The notes beneath the pieces were generated by a model. That model saw only the letters and a program-made list of their open reading frames with translations. It was not told the DNA's origin and did no database searches. Made by a program: the position numbers and the translations under genes. A DNA stretch of 64,000 nucleotides from Citrus sinensis (Eukaryota; Streptophyta; Magnoliopsida; Sapindales; Rutaceae): positions 34,739,501 through 34,803,500 of the forward strand of contig NC_068558.1 of NCBI RefSeq assembly GCF_022201045.2. Direction: 5' to 3'. Below, one piece after another: positions 52,454 to 64,000 of the stretch; the first letter of the stretch is position 1, and every line of letters starts with the position of its first letter.

Positions 52454-54289
52454 CACTCCTAAACTTAAACCATTACTTGTCCTCAAGTAATGACAATCAT
52501 ACAAACACTTCAATCACACAATCATGCAACAAATAACTTAGCTCTGTCATCAAATTTGCAAGGATTCTTCCACCCTCATATCCCACTCTTAATCACGCAA
52601 AATAGCCATAGCAGTTTAGTTCTAGACTTAGACTTCATTCTGTCCAAAGCGTGTGTGTCACTTTGATCAAATTCTAGAGGTGTTACAACATTACATAGAT
52701 CTTACATAAATTCATAGGTAGACCACAAATATATTCACATATGGGGGAGCAGAATTCAGAAACACACTTACACTGTGCCACAACAAACACACTTTTTTTT
52801 TCAGTTAAACCTCTCAATGCAACATTGAGCTTTCATGTGAATGACTATCACTTGTATTGACGACACCCAATTACTCACTCAAAGTACATGTTAGTGTTGC
52901 TGCAGCAACACATCTAGGATGCTATGTCTAAGTCTTACCTTTAGATGCCTTTGACTCAAGGCTGAACATGAGGTTCATGGACAAACCAGGTTACTCAGTA
53001 TCATAGGCAGCGGACCTCTTTATTTTTCATTATTTCATCATCATTTTTTTTATATATAAAATTACTTCAACACTGCTCATAGCTCTTATTGCCTTTGGAC
53101 TCAAGTTTGCATATGGGGTGCATATTCAATCCTGGTTACTTAGCAACTTAAACCATTGGAGCATAATTTATTTCCTAACAGGCACATTTCATCAAAAATT
53201 TCCCCCAAACTTGAGATATTTTCTACTCTATTTGGTTTTCTGGGCTCTACTACAACAGTCTCATTAAGCTTAACCAAAGTCTAAGTGTCGGGACAGAACT
53301 TCAACATCCATCTATAATTATCTCAACTTGGCATTCTCATACGGCATAGCACTCAATTTATCTTCATTAGGTTTTCAAATCCATAGATAAATATTAAATA
53401 ATAGAGCTTCACACAACACATAACACAAGCATAAACACAACCCCTAAACTTAAGTAGTGTTATGTCCTCACAAGCACACAAAACAAAACACATAAACCAA
53501 ATATGCATACATAAAATGAAGGGCATGGAGAATGAATTAGAAATTAAAGCGAAATGAAAGAAAAGTTTTCCAGAAAGAAGTAAAAGAAACTAGCAGGTAA
53601 GGGTCACTTCCCTATTGTTTGAGCACTGCTACAACATGGAGGAGTCACTTTAGCACTTTTCGGATGCGCTTCGCAGCGGATCCTTAAGGGATTCTTGTGG
53701 TAAGACAGCGGGCAATGGTTTCTTCTTCTTCAGTGGCGGGCTGGTGCAGCCTGCTTAGATGAAACAGATCTGGTCCTTTTTATTTCTAGTGTGGCTGCTA
53801 CAACAGGGCCTCTAGGAGTGCCTCCCTTTCTTTTGCTGGATCTATTTGGACTAGTGATAATAGGTTTGCTGGAGGTTTGCTGTGAAGGTATTAGAATTGG
53901 GGCCTCGGCTTCCTGTCCCTCAGCCGTGATCGCAGCAATGATGTCAAGTAGATGCTTTGCCTAGGCTAGTGTACGCGTGACTCTAGCCACTATAGCCTCC
54001 AGCTCTGCATTAATTAGTACGGCTTCATTATCCGACGTAGGAGGAGTGATTACTTTCTCTTTGCCCTTCTAGAAAGGACTGAAATAGGAGGTTCTTCTGC
54101 AGATTCATCTTCATTTTCATCTTCTTGGATAATGTGTTTTTTTTTAGACTTGGAAGAGGTTTTGACTGGGGGTTTCTCAGGTTCTTCTTCAGGCTCTTCT
54201 TCTGCCTCTATTGGGGAACCGTCAGTTGCAGATTGGACATCCTCTTCTTTGGGCTGGTTTGACTTGTCATCAGCATCTGTTTCCTCCTC

Positions 54290-55430
54290 TGCGTGCTGAG
54301 CTGCTACAGCTTCCTCCTCTGGTTTATCTGGTCAGTAACTTCCTCACTGAATTCTGCTGGAGCCTCTATTGTGTGGGTGTCAAAATTATATTGCTGGAGC
54401 AAGGAATCAGGGAAGTTTCTGTGGTTACTCTTCATGTATACAGCAAATTGGTGGAGCTGGTTGTCCAGGTGTCGCAAATAGCTCCAGAACCTTTTATTTT
54501 CCCTCTCCTGAGCTTCAGCACATTGAGTGATGTTAGTGCTCAGTGCTTGTATTCTCCGTTCTAGCCCAATAGCTTGTCTCGCCCCTGTTACAGCAGCCGG
54601 TTCAGTTGTTGTTCCAGCAATTTCACTAGCAATTCTCTCAATGGTGCGTGCAGTAAGGGCACCATCATTCTTGACATGTTCATCATTTGCTTTAAGACGA
54701 ACGCCTGATACTACACAAATGCTGGTGATGAGTGAAAGAAATAGCAAGGCAGCAGCTTTGTGGTATTTCATGGCACAATCTTGGATTTCTTTTTCGATAA
54801 TGCTTCCCACATCTATGGGTAGCCCTCTAACAATAGCATACAATAGTACCAACATTTCTTGTGAAATAGTAGTGGTGCGGGTGGTTGGCATAAGCTAGGA
54901 TTTCAGAAATTTCACCCACATCTTAGCAATGAGTTTTAAATCTATCCTGTTAATTACATGCACTTCCTCATTAGCCCACAATACACCTCTATTATAAGTT
55001 TTGTGAAAATTGTGTTCCATCTTTGTGGGGTCAATTTTTCAAGCAACTTGGCATACTCACAATTAATTTCAGCAGGTAAATTATAAAAAGCATTTATAAC
55101 TCAACAGTCTAATGGAATAAGTGAGTTTCTTACCCAAATGTTGTGCTGACCATGGCTTACCAAATTGGTGTAAAATTCTTTTACTATTGGCAGCACAGGA
55201 TCTCGAGGGTGGTTGCAAAACTCTAGCCACCCACGCTCTGCTGCAGTATTGTGTACTGTTTGCACAATTCCTGTGGGTTGAGGTGGGAATTGAAACCCTT
55301 TTTTCCTCTAGAATCTTGCGCAGTTCAATGAATTCTTTATATTTTTCTTCCGCGTGGTAACTTTGGAAGCGTGAAGGATCTTTGAGTCAGCTAGCTGTCT
55401 TTTTATACCTAGGCATTGCTACAACAGTAA
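54290..55430 (-). mobile_element. Extra ORF of the Gypsy element (putative plant transposon protein type)
   Basis: Located 3' of integrase in the element's own orientation, the position of env-like ORFs. A first piece (MPRYKKTASWLKDPSRFQSY, EKYKEFIELRKILEERGVSI) is followed by stops, then an open frame 54891-54304 (MPTTRTTTISQEMLVLLYAI, RGLPIDVGSIIEKEI, LLFLSLITSICVVSGV, then an Ala/Glu-rich helical stretch). The two pieces correspond to the ends of the domain often annotated in databases as putative plant transposon protein (PF20167, from memory), with its middle lost. A Glu/Lys/Ser-rich low-complexity tail continues toward about 53700. Function of this domain is unknown. Confidence 0.6.
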
Positions 55431-56159
55431 GAATTTGACGGTAAGATGCACAAGAGTAAAACGAGAAGAAGTTAAGAAGTATTGGAGTTGTGATTGCGAA
55501 GGAGATGGGACATAATGTCGTAGGTCACTAAGCACATTAACTCCCTTTTATAGTTGAAATTTCATGAAAATAAATCCGGTAAAGAGAGATAAATTAGGGA
55601 AGAATATACTTTAAATTTATTAGGCATATCCCCTAAAAATAGGCAAAAGAAATTAGTGCATTAATTTCGGGGATTTTTCTTCCTTAATTTCTATCCAAAT
55701 CCATTAATCCATCTGTCATATTTTATCTCCAACGGTAAGTAAGAAGCTCCATCTATAAGTTACTGTAACTGTAATATTGGTTGCTGCAGCACCCAATTGT
55801 TTGCTCTAACAACGGTTACATACTCGTCTCCAATAGTTGCTGACACGTGGCTTGCCTATACACTTTATCAATATAACCCCAATTATCAGTATAGAATCCA
55901 TTTGTCACACACATTTCACTCAAAATTTAAAAAACAAATAAAACCAATCCTAAGCAATTAAAAATTAAGATATAAAATGACAACAAAAATAAAGGTGCAA
56001 AAATCTGAAATCATAAAAGAAATAGAAAAACAAAAATAAATAACAATAAGTGAATAACAAAATTAAAATGAGATAAAAGGAAGAGCTTTCAAAAAAACCA
56101 GAGAGGGTCAAGCTCAGTTGAAGTGATTGCCCCCACAATGGGTTGCCTCTTATTGAGCG

Positions 56160-57460
56160 CTTAATTTAGGGTCCTTCAGCCTGACCTTCTTTGACTGCTC
56201 AATAACTTGGTTCTTTAAGGAGTAAGACCTCTTTTGAACAATCTGCAGTTGAGTGTATATAATGCTTAACTCTGTGCCCATTGACTTTAAATTCTTGGCC
56301 TATCTTTTCATCTAGGAGATCAACAGCCCCATGAGGATAAATTCTGAGCAGTTTGAATGGTCTAGACCATCGAGATTTTAGTTTTCCTAGAAATAGTATT
56401 AACCTGGTTTTATGGAGCAACACTAGTTGACCATGGCTTAATTTCCTGTGTTGGATATGCTTGTCATGCCAGTGTTTTGTCATCTCTTTATAGATTCTCG
56501 CATTTTCATATGAGAACAGTCGTAATTCATCAAGCTCACATAATTGAAGCTTCTTTTGCTTTGCTGCAGCATGTATATCCCAATTTAATTGCTTCAGTGG
56601 CTAGTAAGTTTTATGCTCTAGCTCAAATGGCAAGTGACAAGCTTTCCCATACACAATTCGGTAGGGAGACATGCCAAGTGGTGTTTTGTATGTTGTTTTA
56701 TAAGCCTATAAGGAGTCGTGTAAGTGCAAGGACTAATCATTCTTTGATGGATTCACCACTTTTTCTAAGATTGTCTTAATCTATCTATTAGACACTTCTG
56801 CTTGGCCATTAGATTGTGGGTGGTATGCTGTTGCTACTTTATGCCTGATTCCATATTTTACCATAGCTCTAACAAATACTTTGTTGCAAAAATGTGTACC
56901 TTCATCACTAATAATTGCTCTTGGAGTGCCAAATCTGGAAAAAATATTTTTCTGAAGAAAGTCCACTACTGCTCGAGCATCATTAGTACGCAATGTTGTA
57001 GCTTCTACCTATTTGGAGACATAATCCACAGTAACAAGGATATATAAGTTCCCAAAGGATTGTGGAAAAGGACCCATGAAATTTATTCCCTATACATAAA
57101 AAACTTCCACTTCTAAAATGTTTGTCAGCGGTATTTCATGTCTTTGAGTTATGTTCCCTGTCCTTTAACACTTATCACAACATTTAGCAAATTAATAAGC
57201 ATCTTTAAAAATAGAAGGCCAGTAATAACCTGATTGCAGAACTTTTGCAGTTGTTCTGTGACCACCAAAATGTCCTCTATATGCTGCAGCATGACATGAT
57301 TCTAGTATATGGGTAATCTCTCCCTCTGAAGCACATCTTTGTATTACTTGATATGAGCATAACTTATATAAATATAGGTCATTCCACTGGTAGCTTCTAA
57401 TATCATGAAGAAATTTTTTTTTCTCCTGAAATTTCAACTCAGGTGGTAGCAATCCACTTA
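56160..57460 (-). mobile_element. Integrase region of the Gypsy element
   Basis: Pieces in order on the minus strand: the zinc-binding HHCC region near 57452-57192 (ending GHFGGHRTTAKVLQSGYYWP), the catalytic core near 56993-56781 ([20 protein letters not shown], then [12 protein letters not shown]) and the C-terminal portion near 56483-56199 (SRWSRPFKLLRIYPHGAVDL). Stops separate them, so it is inactive. Confidence 0.85.
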
Positions 57461-57508
57461 CTAAATAGTTAGCAAAATCGTCGTGTGTGCTTGCTGTATT
57501 ACTAACAG

Positions 57509-58412
57509 TTATTCATCAGGAAAAGTTTCAGTGATGTCCTTTCTTGTTAATGTGCTTGTGTCTGCTTCCAGCCTCGACAGGTGGTCTGCTACTTGATTTT
57601 CAGTCCCCTTTCTATCTTTAATTTTCAGATCAAACTCTTGAAGTAATAAGATCCATCTTATTAATCTTGGTTTAACATCCTTCGTTGAGATTAAATACTT
57701 GATGGCTGCATGGTCTGTGTACACTGTCACTTTAGTGCCCACCAAATAAGCTCTGAATTTATTAAAAGTAAATACTACTACTAGCAACTCTTTTTCTGTG
57801 GTGGTGTAATTAATTTGAGTTTGAGTAAGAGTTTTGCTGGCATAGTATATGGAATGAAAAATCTTGTCCTTCCTCTGCCCTAATACTGCTCCAATGGAAT
57901 GGTCACTGGCATCACACATCAGTTCAAATGGTAAAGTCCAATCTGGTGATATAATCACTGGTGTAGTGATCAAAGCTCTCTTTAACTCTCCAAAGGCTTG
58001 AAGACAGTCTTTATCAAAATGAAAAGGCTTGTCATGTTCCAGCAATGAGCATAATGGTTTAGCTAACTTGGAAAAATCTTTAATGAATCTTCTATAAAAT
58101 CCGGCATGCCCCAAAAAACTCTTAATTCCCTTGATTGAAGTGGGAGGTGGTAGTTTATCTATCACTTCTATCTACTTCAATACCATTCTTGGACACCTTA
58201 TGACCCAGCACTATGCCTTCTTGCACCATGAAATGGCATTTTTTCCAGTTGAGTACTAAATTGGTCATCTTACATCTTTTAAGAACTTTTTCTAAGTTGT
58301 GTAAACAATCAGCATATGTCTCTCCAAAAATTGAGAAATCATCCATGAATACTTCCAATGTTTGCTCCACCATATTAGAAAAAATAGACATCACACATCT
58401 CTTCTGCCTCAT
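57509..58412 (-). mobile_element. Reverse transcriptase C-terminal half and RNase H of the Gypsy element
   Basis: The frame enters RT abruptly at RCVMSIFSNMVEQTLEVFMDD, with the catalytic MDD intact, then LNWKKCHFMVQEGIVLGHKV, the thumb ([20 protein letters not shown]) and RNase H ([40 protein letters not shown]). The fingers of RT, normally before this, are missing. One frame break is seen near 58160. Confidence 0.88.
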
Positions 58413-58439
58413 CAGGGTTCTTTATAGCTTCTAACACAT

Positions 58440-58975
58440 TGAATGTGACTTGTTGATCATTCACTCTCATTGTTAGCTCTCCTTTTTATACATCTATCAG
58501 AGTCTTCCCAGTTGTTAGGAAATGTCTTCTAAGTATAATGGGAACCTCTTTATTAGCCTCAAAGTCTAGTACAATGAAGTCCACTGGAAAGATGAATTTG
58601 TCAACCATCACTAGTACATCCTCAATTTTTCCTTTAGGATATGCATGAGATCTGTCAACTAATTACAGAGTGACTGTTGTTAGCCTGCATTCTTCTACTC
58701 CCAATTGCTTAAATACAGATAATGGCATTAGATTAATATTGGGTCCCAAATCACAAAGTGCTTTGCCATTGTACTTAGTTCCAATGGAACATGGTATTGT
58801 AAAGCTTCGTAGATCCTTTAATTTTTTAGGAATCTTACTTTGGAGCATATGACTGTTTTCCTGTGTTAAAGCAACAGTTTCAAATTCTCCCAACTTTCTC
58901 TTTCTTGCCAAAATGTCTTTTAGAAATTTCACATAATTAGGGATTTGCTCCAAAGCTTCCACAAAAGGTATGTTG
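58440..58975 (-). mobile_element. Protease region of the Gypsy element
   Basis: Contains FTIPCSIGTKYNGKALCDLG, then NINLMPLSVFKQLG, with the active-site region reading CDLGPNINLMP where DLGASINLMP is usual, and further MVDKFIFPVDFIVLDFE. It runs into NPDEAEE and then joins directly to RT sequence, marking an internal deletion. Confidence 0.75.
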
Positions 58976-59224
58976 ATGTGTAATTACTTTAGCACTTTCA
59001 GGAATTTGCTGAACTGCTTGTCTTGTTTTTGCTTCTAGAATCTTCGTGGAAAATGAGGTAGGTGCCTAAACAGCTGGGTAGCCTCAGGGGGTACCAAACT
59101 CTGTTCGTTTGGTTTGTCGTAGGTTGTTACCACCGGTGTTGCAACTTTTTTTTCAGCATTAACTGGTTGATTTCCTTCCATAGTTGCTGCAGCTTGAACC
59201 CTAACACCAGTGTCTTGATGGCTG

Positions 59225-60230
59225 GGTTATTGTAACATACTTTCATCTTGAGGTGGTTTTTGTGAGGAATTAAGTTCCAGCCCTTTTTTAGTTATATCAA
59301 CAGGGATATCAACATTCTTTCCAGATCTTAAGTTGATTACCTTGCAGTGTTGATTTCCCTCTCTTTTTGGATCTTCTGTGTTGCTGGGTAAGCTTCCTTG
59401 AGTTCTGCTACTCATTGCTGTAGCAAGCTGTCCTATTTGGTTATCCAGGTTTCTCAAGGATACAGCTTGACTCTACACAATTGCTTCATTCTTTGCAATG
59501 TATTCCTTAATCAGTGCTTCCAATGAAGTGATTGGATCTTGGCTGGTGTGTTTTTGCCCTTGACTTTGCTGATGAAAACCAGGTGGTTGAATGTTCCTAT
59601 TCTGTCCATTCAATGCTGGAGCATTTCGATTTTGACCGCTCCATGAGAAATTTGGCTGTTGCTTCCATCCAGGTAAGTATTTGAATATGGGTTGTTTTGA
59701 AGCTGTCGGTTGAAATTACCCACATAATTTACTGATGCTGGATTTCTAGGGCAGTTATCAAAGTTATGTTCTTCACTACAATATACACAAGACAGTTCAG
59801 CAACCTGCTTAACTGCTGCTGGAGCAGATGTCATGGCTTTCACCATGTTAGTCAATGAGGTTACTTGTGCTTATAAAGCTGTAATTGCATCTATATTATG
59901 TACCCCTGCTGCTCTTCTTGCTGCTGGCTGTCTAGTCGATGGCCACTAATAGTGTTTGCAACATTTGAAACATCATTGGCTTCAGTTCAAAGTTTGTGGC
60001 TTCTACTTCAGGTCTGATTATTCTAGGGTGTACAACTTAAGGAGTTAACACGGCGTAATCTCTGATCGCCCTGTCTCTGTCATTTGGCATGTGGATGATA
60101 TTGTTGTTGCCTAGCTGTCTCTGGTTAACATCCTCATTATGCTCCTCTTGAATGTTGACAGGTTGTAATGGCCCGTGAGGGTCCAAATTTCCCACACCCA
60201 GCAGATTATCCATGTCTGAAGCAATTTTTT
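59225..60230 (-). mobile_element. Gag region of the Gypsy element (internally deleted)
   Basis: Begins with NDRDRAIRDYAVLTP and FELKPMMFQMLQTL, then jumps to VTSLTNMVKAMTSAPAAVKQ, the zinc knuckle CVYCSEEHNFDNCP, and the tail LRNLDNQIGQLATAMSSR and CKVINLRSGK. The capsid core usually found between the first two pieces is absent. Stops interrupt the frame. Confidence 0.8.
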
Positions 60231-60427
60231 AATTCATTTGTTCTCTTTGCAGTCTCCTTACAGTCCTTTCAATCTCAGGATCAAATTGAAATACTACAGA
60301 TCTGTCTTTGCGCATGCAAGTATTGATATGTCAATAAATAGAGTAAATTAGATCAAGTTGGTATTATCAAGATTTACTTCACACTTAGAAAATAAACAAA
60401 CAATCCTCAGCAACAACGCCAAAAACT

Positions 60428-63183
60428 TGCTGGTTAATTTTAAGCTCAATTGCTATTGATGTCAATGTACAAGTGTACACAACAAGTAATAAAGTGATGA
60501 GTATTTAAGATCGACTCCACATGGATTGATGTCACCAGAAATACTACAGCAATTACAATAGCGCTATCTATCTTGATTTTAAGATAAATGTAAAGTTGTT
60601 TACTACCGAAATTAAAACATGTAAAGAAATAAAACAAGTAACTGCAAGAGTAAAATAAACTAAGTAAATTGCGTAAAAGAATCAATTGAGAATGAGGTAG
60701 TTGAATGATCAAACTCTCTTTTTGGGCTTACTACTTTTCATAATATTAACACCAGTTGTTACATCAATTCCTACAGCACTGGGCAGAATTATTTTGCATC
60801 ATTAGCTATCGCGTGTTGGACTTCTCATACCTCTAAGTATTCTAACAATGACCAGCTGCTATTCCACATGAGGCATGACATTGTGAACAACAATTCTATC
60901 AACCCTACAAGGTGAATGACTATGTCTAGTTCTTCACAAATCTTAACTTCAAGTATAGTCCTTATAGGAGTCAAACTAACTTAATACAGGAAACTCAAAT
61001 TAAGATCAAGTGTTACTCTAATAATATCCACTAAGACTGGCCATTTTGCTGCTCCATCTTAACTTGAACCATTAAATGGGTGCTCAGCTGAAATAACAGT
61101 TATAATAATAGCTGCTAGAGTAAAATGCTATAGCAATCATACATCAACTCATAAGAACAGTCTAAACCCATTAGATTGTTTGTAACTCAACTACAAGCAA
61201 GTTTAGTTTATACTTTGCAAAAGATAAACAAATAGCAAAATACTAGTTTTGAAATACATCGGTTCAATCAAAGAGTAAAGAGAAAAACAAGTAGAGAATC
61301 AATGAAGATCAAATCCAAATAACTATTGAGTACTAGAAAATGTATATTTATAAAGGAGAAAATCATCATTTTACATTTCAAGTCTTACTAACAACTCTTA
61401 CTTTTATGTATTTAAGTTTCTTGTAATTTAATTATGTGTGTTTTATTTTAATTAAGTATTTTATGTATTTTAGGGGCATCATGGTCATTTTACAATAAAC
61501 GAGAGATCATACAGCGAAACAGATATTACTTTTGAATTCAGGACAGTCGAAAACCTTAGGAGGAGCATAAAAATAAAAATGGCACAGTTCACATGTACGG
61601 TATTGTCCATGTTACTGTTCACGACATTGTTCACACATACGGAACGATGACGTGACATTGACCAATCATGTGGCATTGACTGATGAGGTGTTACGATTCT
61701 ATTGGACTGAAATTCTTATGTATTGTTAATGGTGACGTGGCGGCATATTAGTGGACCAAAAATCACGCGTACGGTAAATGCAATACATGGGATTATTTTC
61801 AACCAAACCGCGTCACTGTTCAAACCGCGTCACTATTCAAACCGCGTGGTCAAACCGTGTACTGTTAACTGATGATGTGGCACAATCCTAAGAGTCCAAA
61901 TTGTTTTTAATCCAATGGTCATGATTTACTCAATATATCTATAAAAAGGGGGTTTTCCCCCCCTAATTTGGCATCTTTGAATTCATTTTTTAGCTCCATT
62001 TTCTGTAATTCCTTCTCTATCTTGTATTTTCTATGTATTTTAATAAATTTCCATTTTACCCCTAGTTCAATTATGAGTAGCTAATTTTCTTTCAAGCTTG
62101 GGTTGAAGGTGAAGTCTCAACATGTGCCATGGGCTTTAATTGTTAAATTTACTTTCTCTTCCCCTCTAATTTTTGTGGATGTTTTGACTTTTCATTGATA
62201 AATAGTAATAATCTTATCTAGATACCGCCCTGGTTTCACCGGCTCCCTAGTACAATGTTATTATTATTTTGCACGATAAGCCCTTAGCACCATATTGATT
62301 AGAACATGGTTCAAGAGGTGTGGATTCCCCTTTCATGATTTAATTGGCAATAATAAAGAATATTTAGCTCATAGTCCATATTGATGCAGATCTAGATAAC
62401 CCAAGCGCTTTATTTTAATAGTTTCCACTTTAATTTAATTCTGTCATTTCAATTTAAATTTTAGGATATTCTAAATCATCTTCACCACAAATCCAACCAC
62501 CCTCATAGAAAATTAATTCTACATATAATTAAAATCTATCTCCTCGTGGGATCGACACTCGTCACCATTAATCTATTCTACAATAAATTCGTGCACTTAT
62601 GAGTTCAATAAAATTTGTACAACAAGTTTTTGATCGTGCCAATAACTCTGCTGGATTCTTCACTGATTCCCCGGGAGTCTGATCGTTTCCTTCTTTTCCT
62701 CTCCAATTTTTCAATGTTAATTCCTTGCCGCCGTTTTATATGATGTGTGCCTCCTTTTATAACTGAAAATTAGGGTAAGAAAAAGCCTAAGGTGCGCGAG
62801 AGTTAGATTAGGAAACTGTATATCGCAATCTTGCAGATTTCCCGTGCTAAGTTTTCTCTATCGTTGTTCCAGAATTGCTACAACAATGGCTGCTCCAACA
62901 ACGACTCTAGCATTGTACTGCTTCAGATTTAGTTTCACTTCTTTTGTGCCAACCCATTACTTCTTCAATCTTTCCCAGAATCATAAGCTTCTAGAAACCT
63001 ACGATTTTGCACACAATTTGATCACACATTAATTTAAATCAAGCAAAACTTATTAAGATTAAACTAAAATGAATGTTTATGCAAAATGTAAAAAAATGCA
63101 ATAAAAACACATCATTTGCTCTCTAAGTAATCTTGTTTTCAGTCTAGAATTACTGTAATAACTCTCATTTCATAGAGTTGTCA
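60428..63183 (-). repeat. 5' LTR of the Gypsy element, carrying a nested insertion
   Basis: Same ends as the other LTR (tgctggttaatttt at the left; catagagttgtca at the right). It aligns with 50987-52453 except for extra sequence at 61325-62640 and a small deletion after it (cactgat joins ccccgggagtctg). Confidence 0.85.
61325..62640 (+). mobile_element. 1.3-kb insertion inside the Gypsy 5' LTR (LTR-like)
   Basis: Absent from the other LTR and flanked by the direct repeat aataact (61318-61324 and 62641-62647). It begins attgagtactagaaaatg and has a TATA-like tctataaaaaggggg near 61940. It ends with cctcgtgggatcgacactcg and acaacaagtttttgatcgtgcc, wording typical of the 3' end of Athila/Tat LTRs and the start of their primer site. 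It has no gag-pol, so it is probably a solo LTR or truncated copy. Its ends are not a clean TG...CA, so the boundary is approximate. Confidence 0.6.
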
Positions 63184-64000
63184 ATAGCACTATAAAAGAT
63201 AAGTTAGGGATTGTATCGATATAAGTGAAAAATAATTCAGGAAAAGAAAATTCAAATTCTTTTGAAGTAGCACTAGAGCATGAGAAATAAAAACCAGTCG
63301 AGTCTGAGGCATCAGAAGATCGTCGGTCAACTCATGAGAGACGACTGCCAGTGTGGCACTCAAAGTATGTTACAGAGATCAATATTGCATACTATCTTCT
63401 AACAGAGGATGGAGAGTCATGAACTTTCCATGAAGTTTTAAATAGCCTAGATGTTGCTTTGTGGATGACCGCAATGCAGGAAAAAATTGAAGCTCTACAC
63501 AAGAACACTGCATGGGAACTTGTATCACTACTACGCGGAAGGAAAGCCATTAGAAACAAATGAGTCTACAAGATCAAACGAGGTGGCAATGACCAAACAA
63601 AGTGGTATCGTGCAAGATTGGTGGTGAAATGATATGTTTAGAAAGAATGTATTAACTTTAATGAAATATTGTCTTTGGTGGTTCGACTCACAACGGTCAG
63701 AATAGTCTTGGCAATGTGTGCTACATTTAACCTACATCTAGAGCAATTAGATGTGAAAACTGCATTTCTTCATAGAGATCTTGAAGAAGAAATTTATATG
63801 CTTTAACTACAAGGTTTTGCCGAAATAGGAAAGAAGAACTTAGTTTGCAGGTTGAAAAAATCTCTATACGGTCTCAAACAGACGCTAATGTGTTGGAATA
63901 AGAGATTTGATTCCTTTATTATGAGCCTTGGATACAACAGATTTAGTTCAGACTATTGTGCATATTACAAGAGGTTTGAGGATAATGATTTCATCATTTT
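63184..64000 (+). mobile_element. Ty1/Copia element resumes: reverse transcriptase (partial, decayed)
   Basis: Continues the Copia element that was split at 50986. Pieces: RRSTHERRLPVWHSKYVTEI, WMTAMQEKIEALHKNTAWEL, LHLEQLDVKTAFLHRDLEEE and CRLKKSLYGLKQ, the classic Copia RT signatures, with in-frame stops between them (for example after AIRNK and VVK). The element runs past the window edge, so the RT end, RNase H and 3' LTR are not visible. Confidence 0.88.

Larger units (their letters stand above)
50987..63183 (-). mobile_element. Ty3/Gypsy retrotransposon, decayed, inserted in the Copia element
   Basis: About 12.2 kb on the minus strand, bounded by LTRs at 50987-52453 (3' LTR) and 60428-63183 (5' LTR). 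Flanking pentamers are atatc (50982-50986) and atagc (63184-63188), four of five identical, a plausible aged target duplication. Internal order from the 5' side is gag, protease, RT-RNase H, integrase and an extra ORF. Primer-site-like sequence agtttttggcg follows the 5' LTR (minus strand), as in Athila/Tat elements. Many stops plus internal deletions show it cannot encode active proteins. It splits the Copia integrase/RT region. Confidence 0.88.

Overview
This is eukaryotic nuclear DNA from a dicot plant. The genes are intron-rich with GT-AG splice sites, the spacers are AT-rich and full of MITE-like repeats and LTR retrotransposons, and the proteins include a plant MAP kinase with a TEY activation loop, a P-class PPR protein, TIR-NBS-LRR immune receptors and an ACD6-like ankyrin/membrane protein. 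The TNL and retroelement sequences remind me of Citrus (Sapindales), but that is an impression and not something proven from the window.

Layout. 1-391: last two exons of a small conserved plant gene. 1974-4800 (-): PPR protein close to Arabidopsis At3g53170. 5854-9610 (+): seven-exon HAD subclass-IIA hydrolase. 12463-17752 (+): complete six-exon MPK6-type MAP kinase, with a plastid-type tRNA-His relic in intron 4. 19304-23856 (-): five-exon, 199-aa nuclear protein with a Ser/Lys/Arg/Glu-rich tail (FAM133-like). 26897-35172 (+): complete five-exon TNL receptor of about 1234 aa, with a 3.95-kb intron between the NB-ARC and LRR exons. 37630-40645 (+): a second TIR gene whose TIR exon is split by a 1.83-kb solo LTR. 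Beyond intron 1 it does not lead into an NB-ARC domain; it runs in frame into a calmodulin-like EF-hand protein. Next to it, on the other strand, lies a broken PPR relic. 44142-47560 (+): four-exon ankyrin/PGG membrane protein of about 673 aa. 48313-64000: a decayed Ty1/Copia element split by a 12.2-kb decayed Ty3/Gypsy element on the minus strand. The upstream LTR of that Gypsy element carries a further 1.3-kb insertion.

The left 24 kb is ordinary gene-dense euchromatin. The right 40 kb is an immune-gene island (two TIR genes and an ACD6-like gene) invaded by retrotransposons. The most unusual object is the TIR to calmodulin-like chimera at 37.6-40.6 kb. Its downstream half looks like a duplicated piece of the CML45/46-EMB2744 neighbourhood. 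Splicing of its first TIR intron puts the NADase-type TIR domain in frame with two intact EF-hands, although the solo LTR now breaks the TIR exon.

All intron/exon structures were derived by reading frames and splice consensus by eye. No transcript or database evidence was available.
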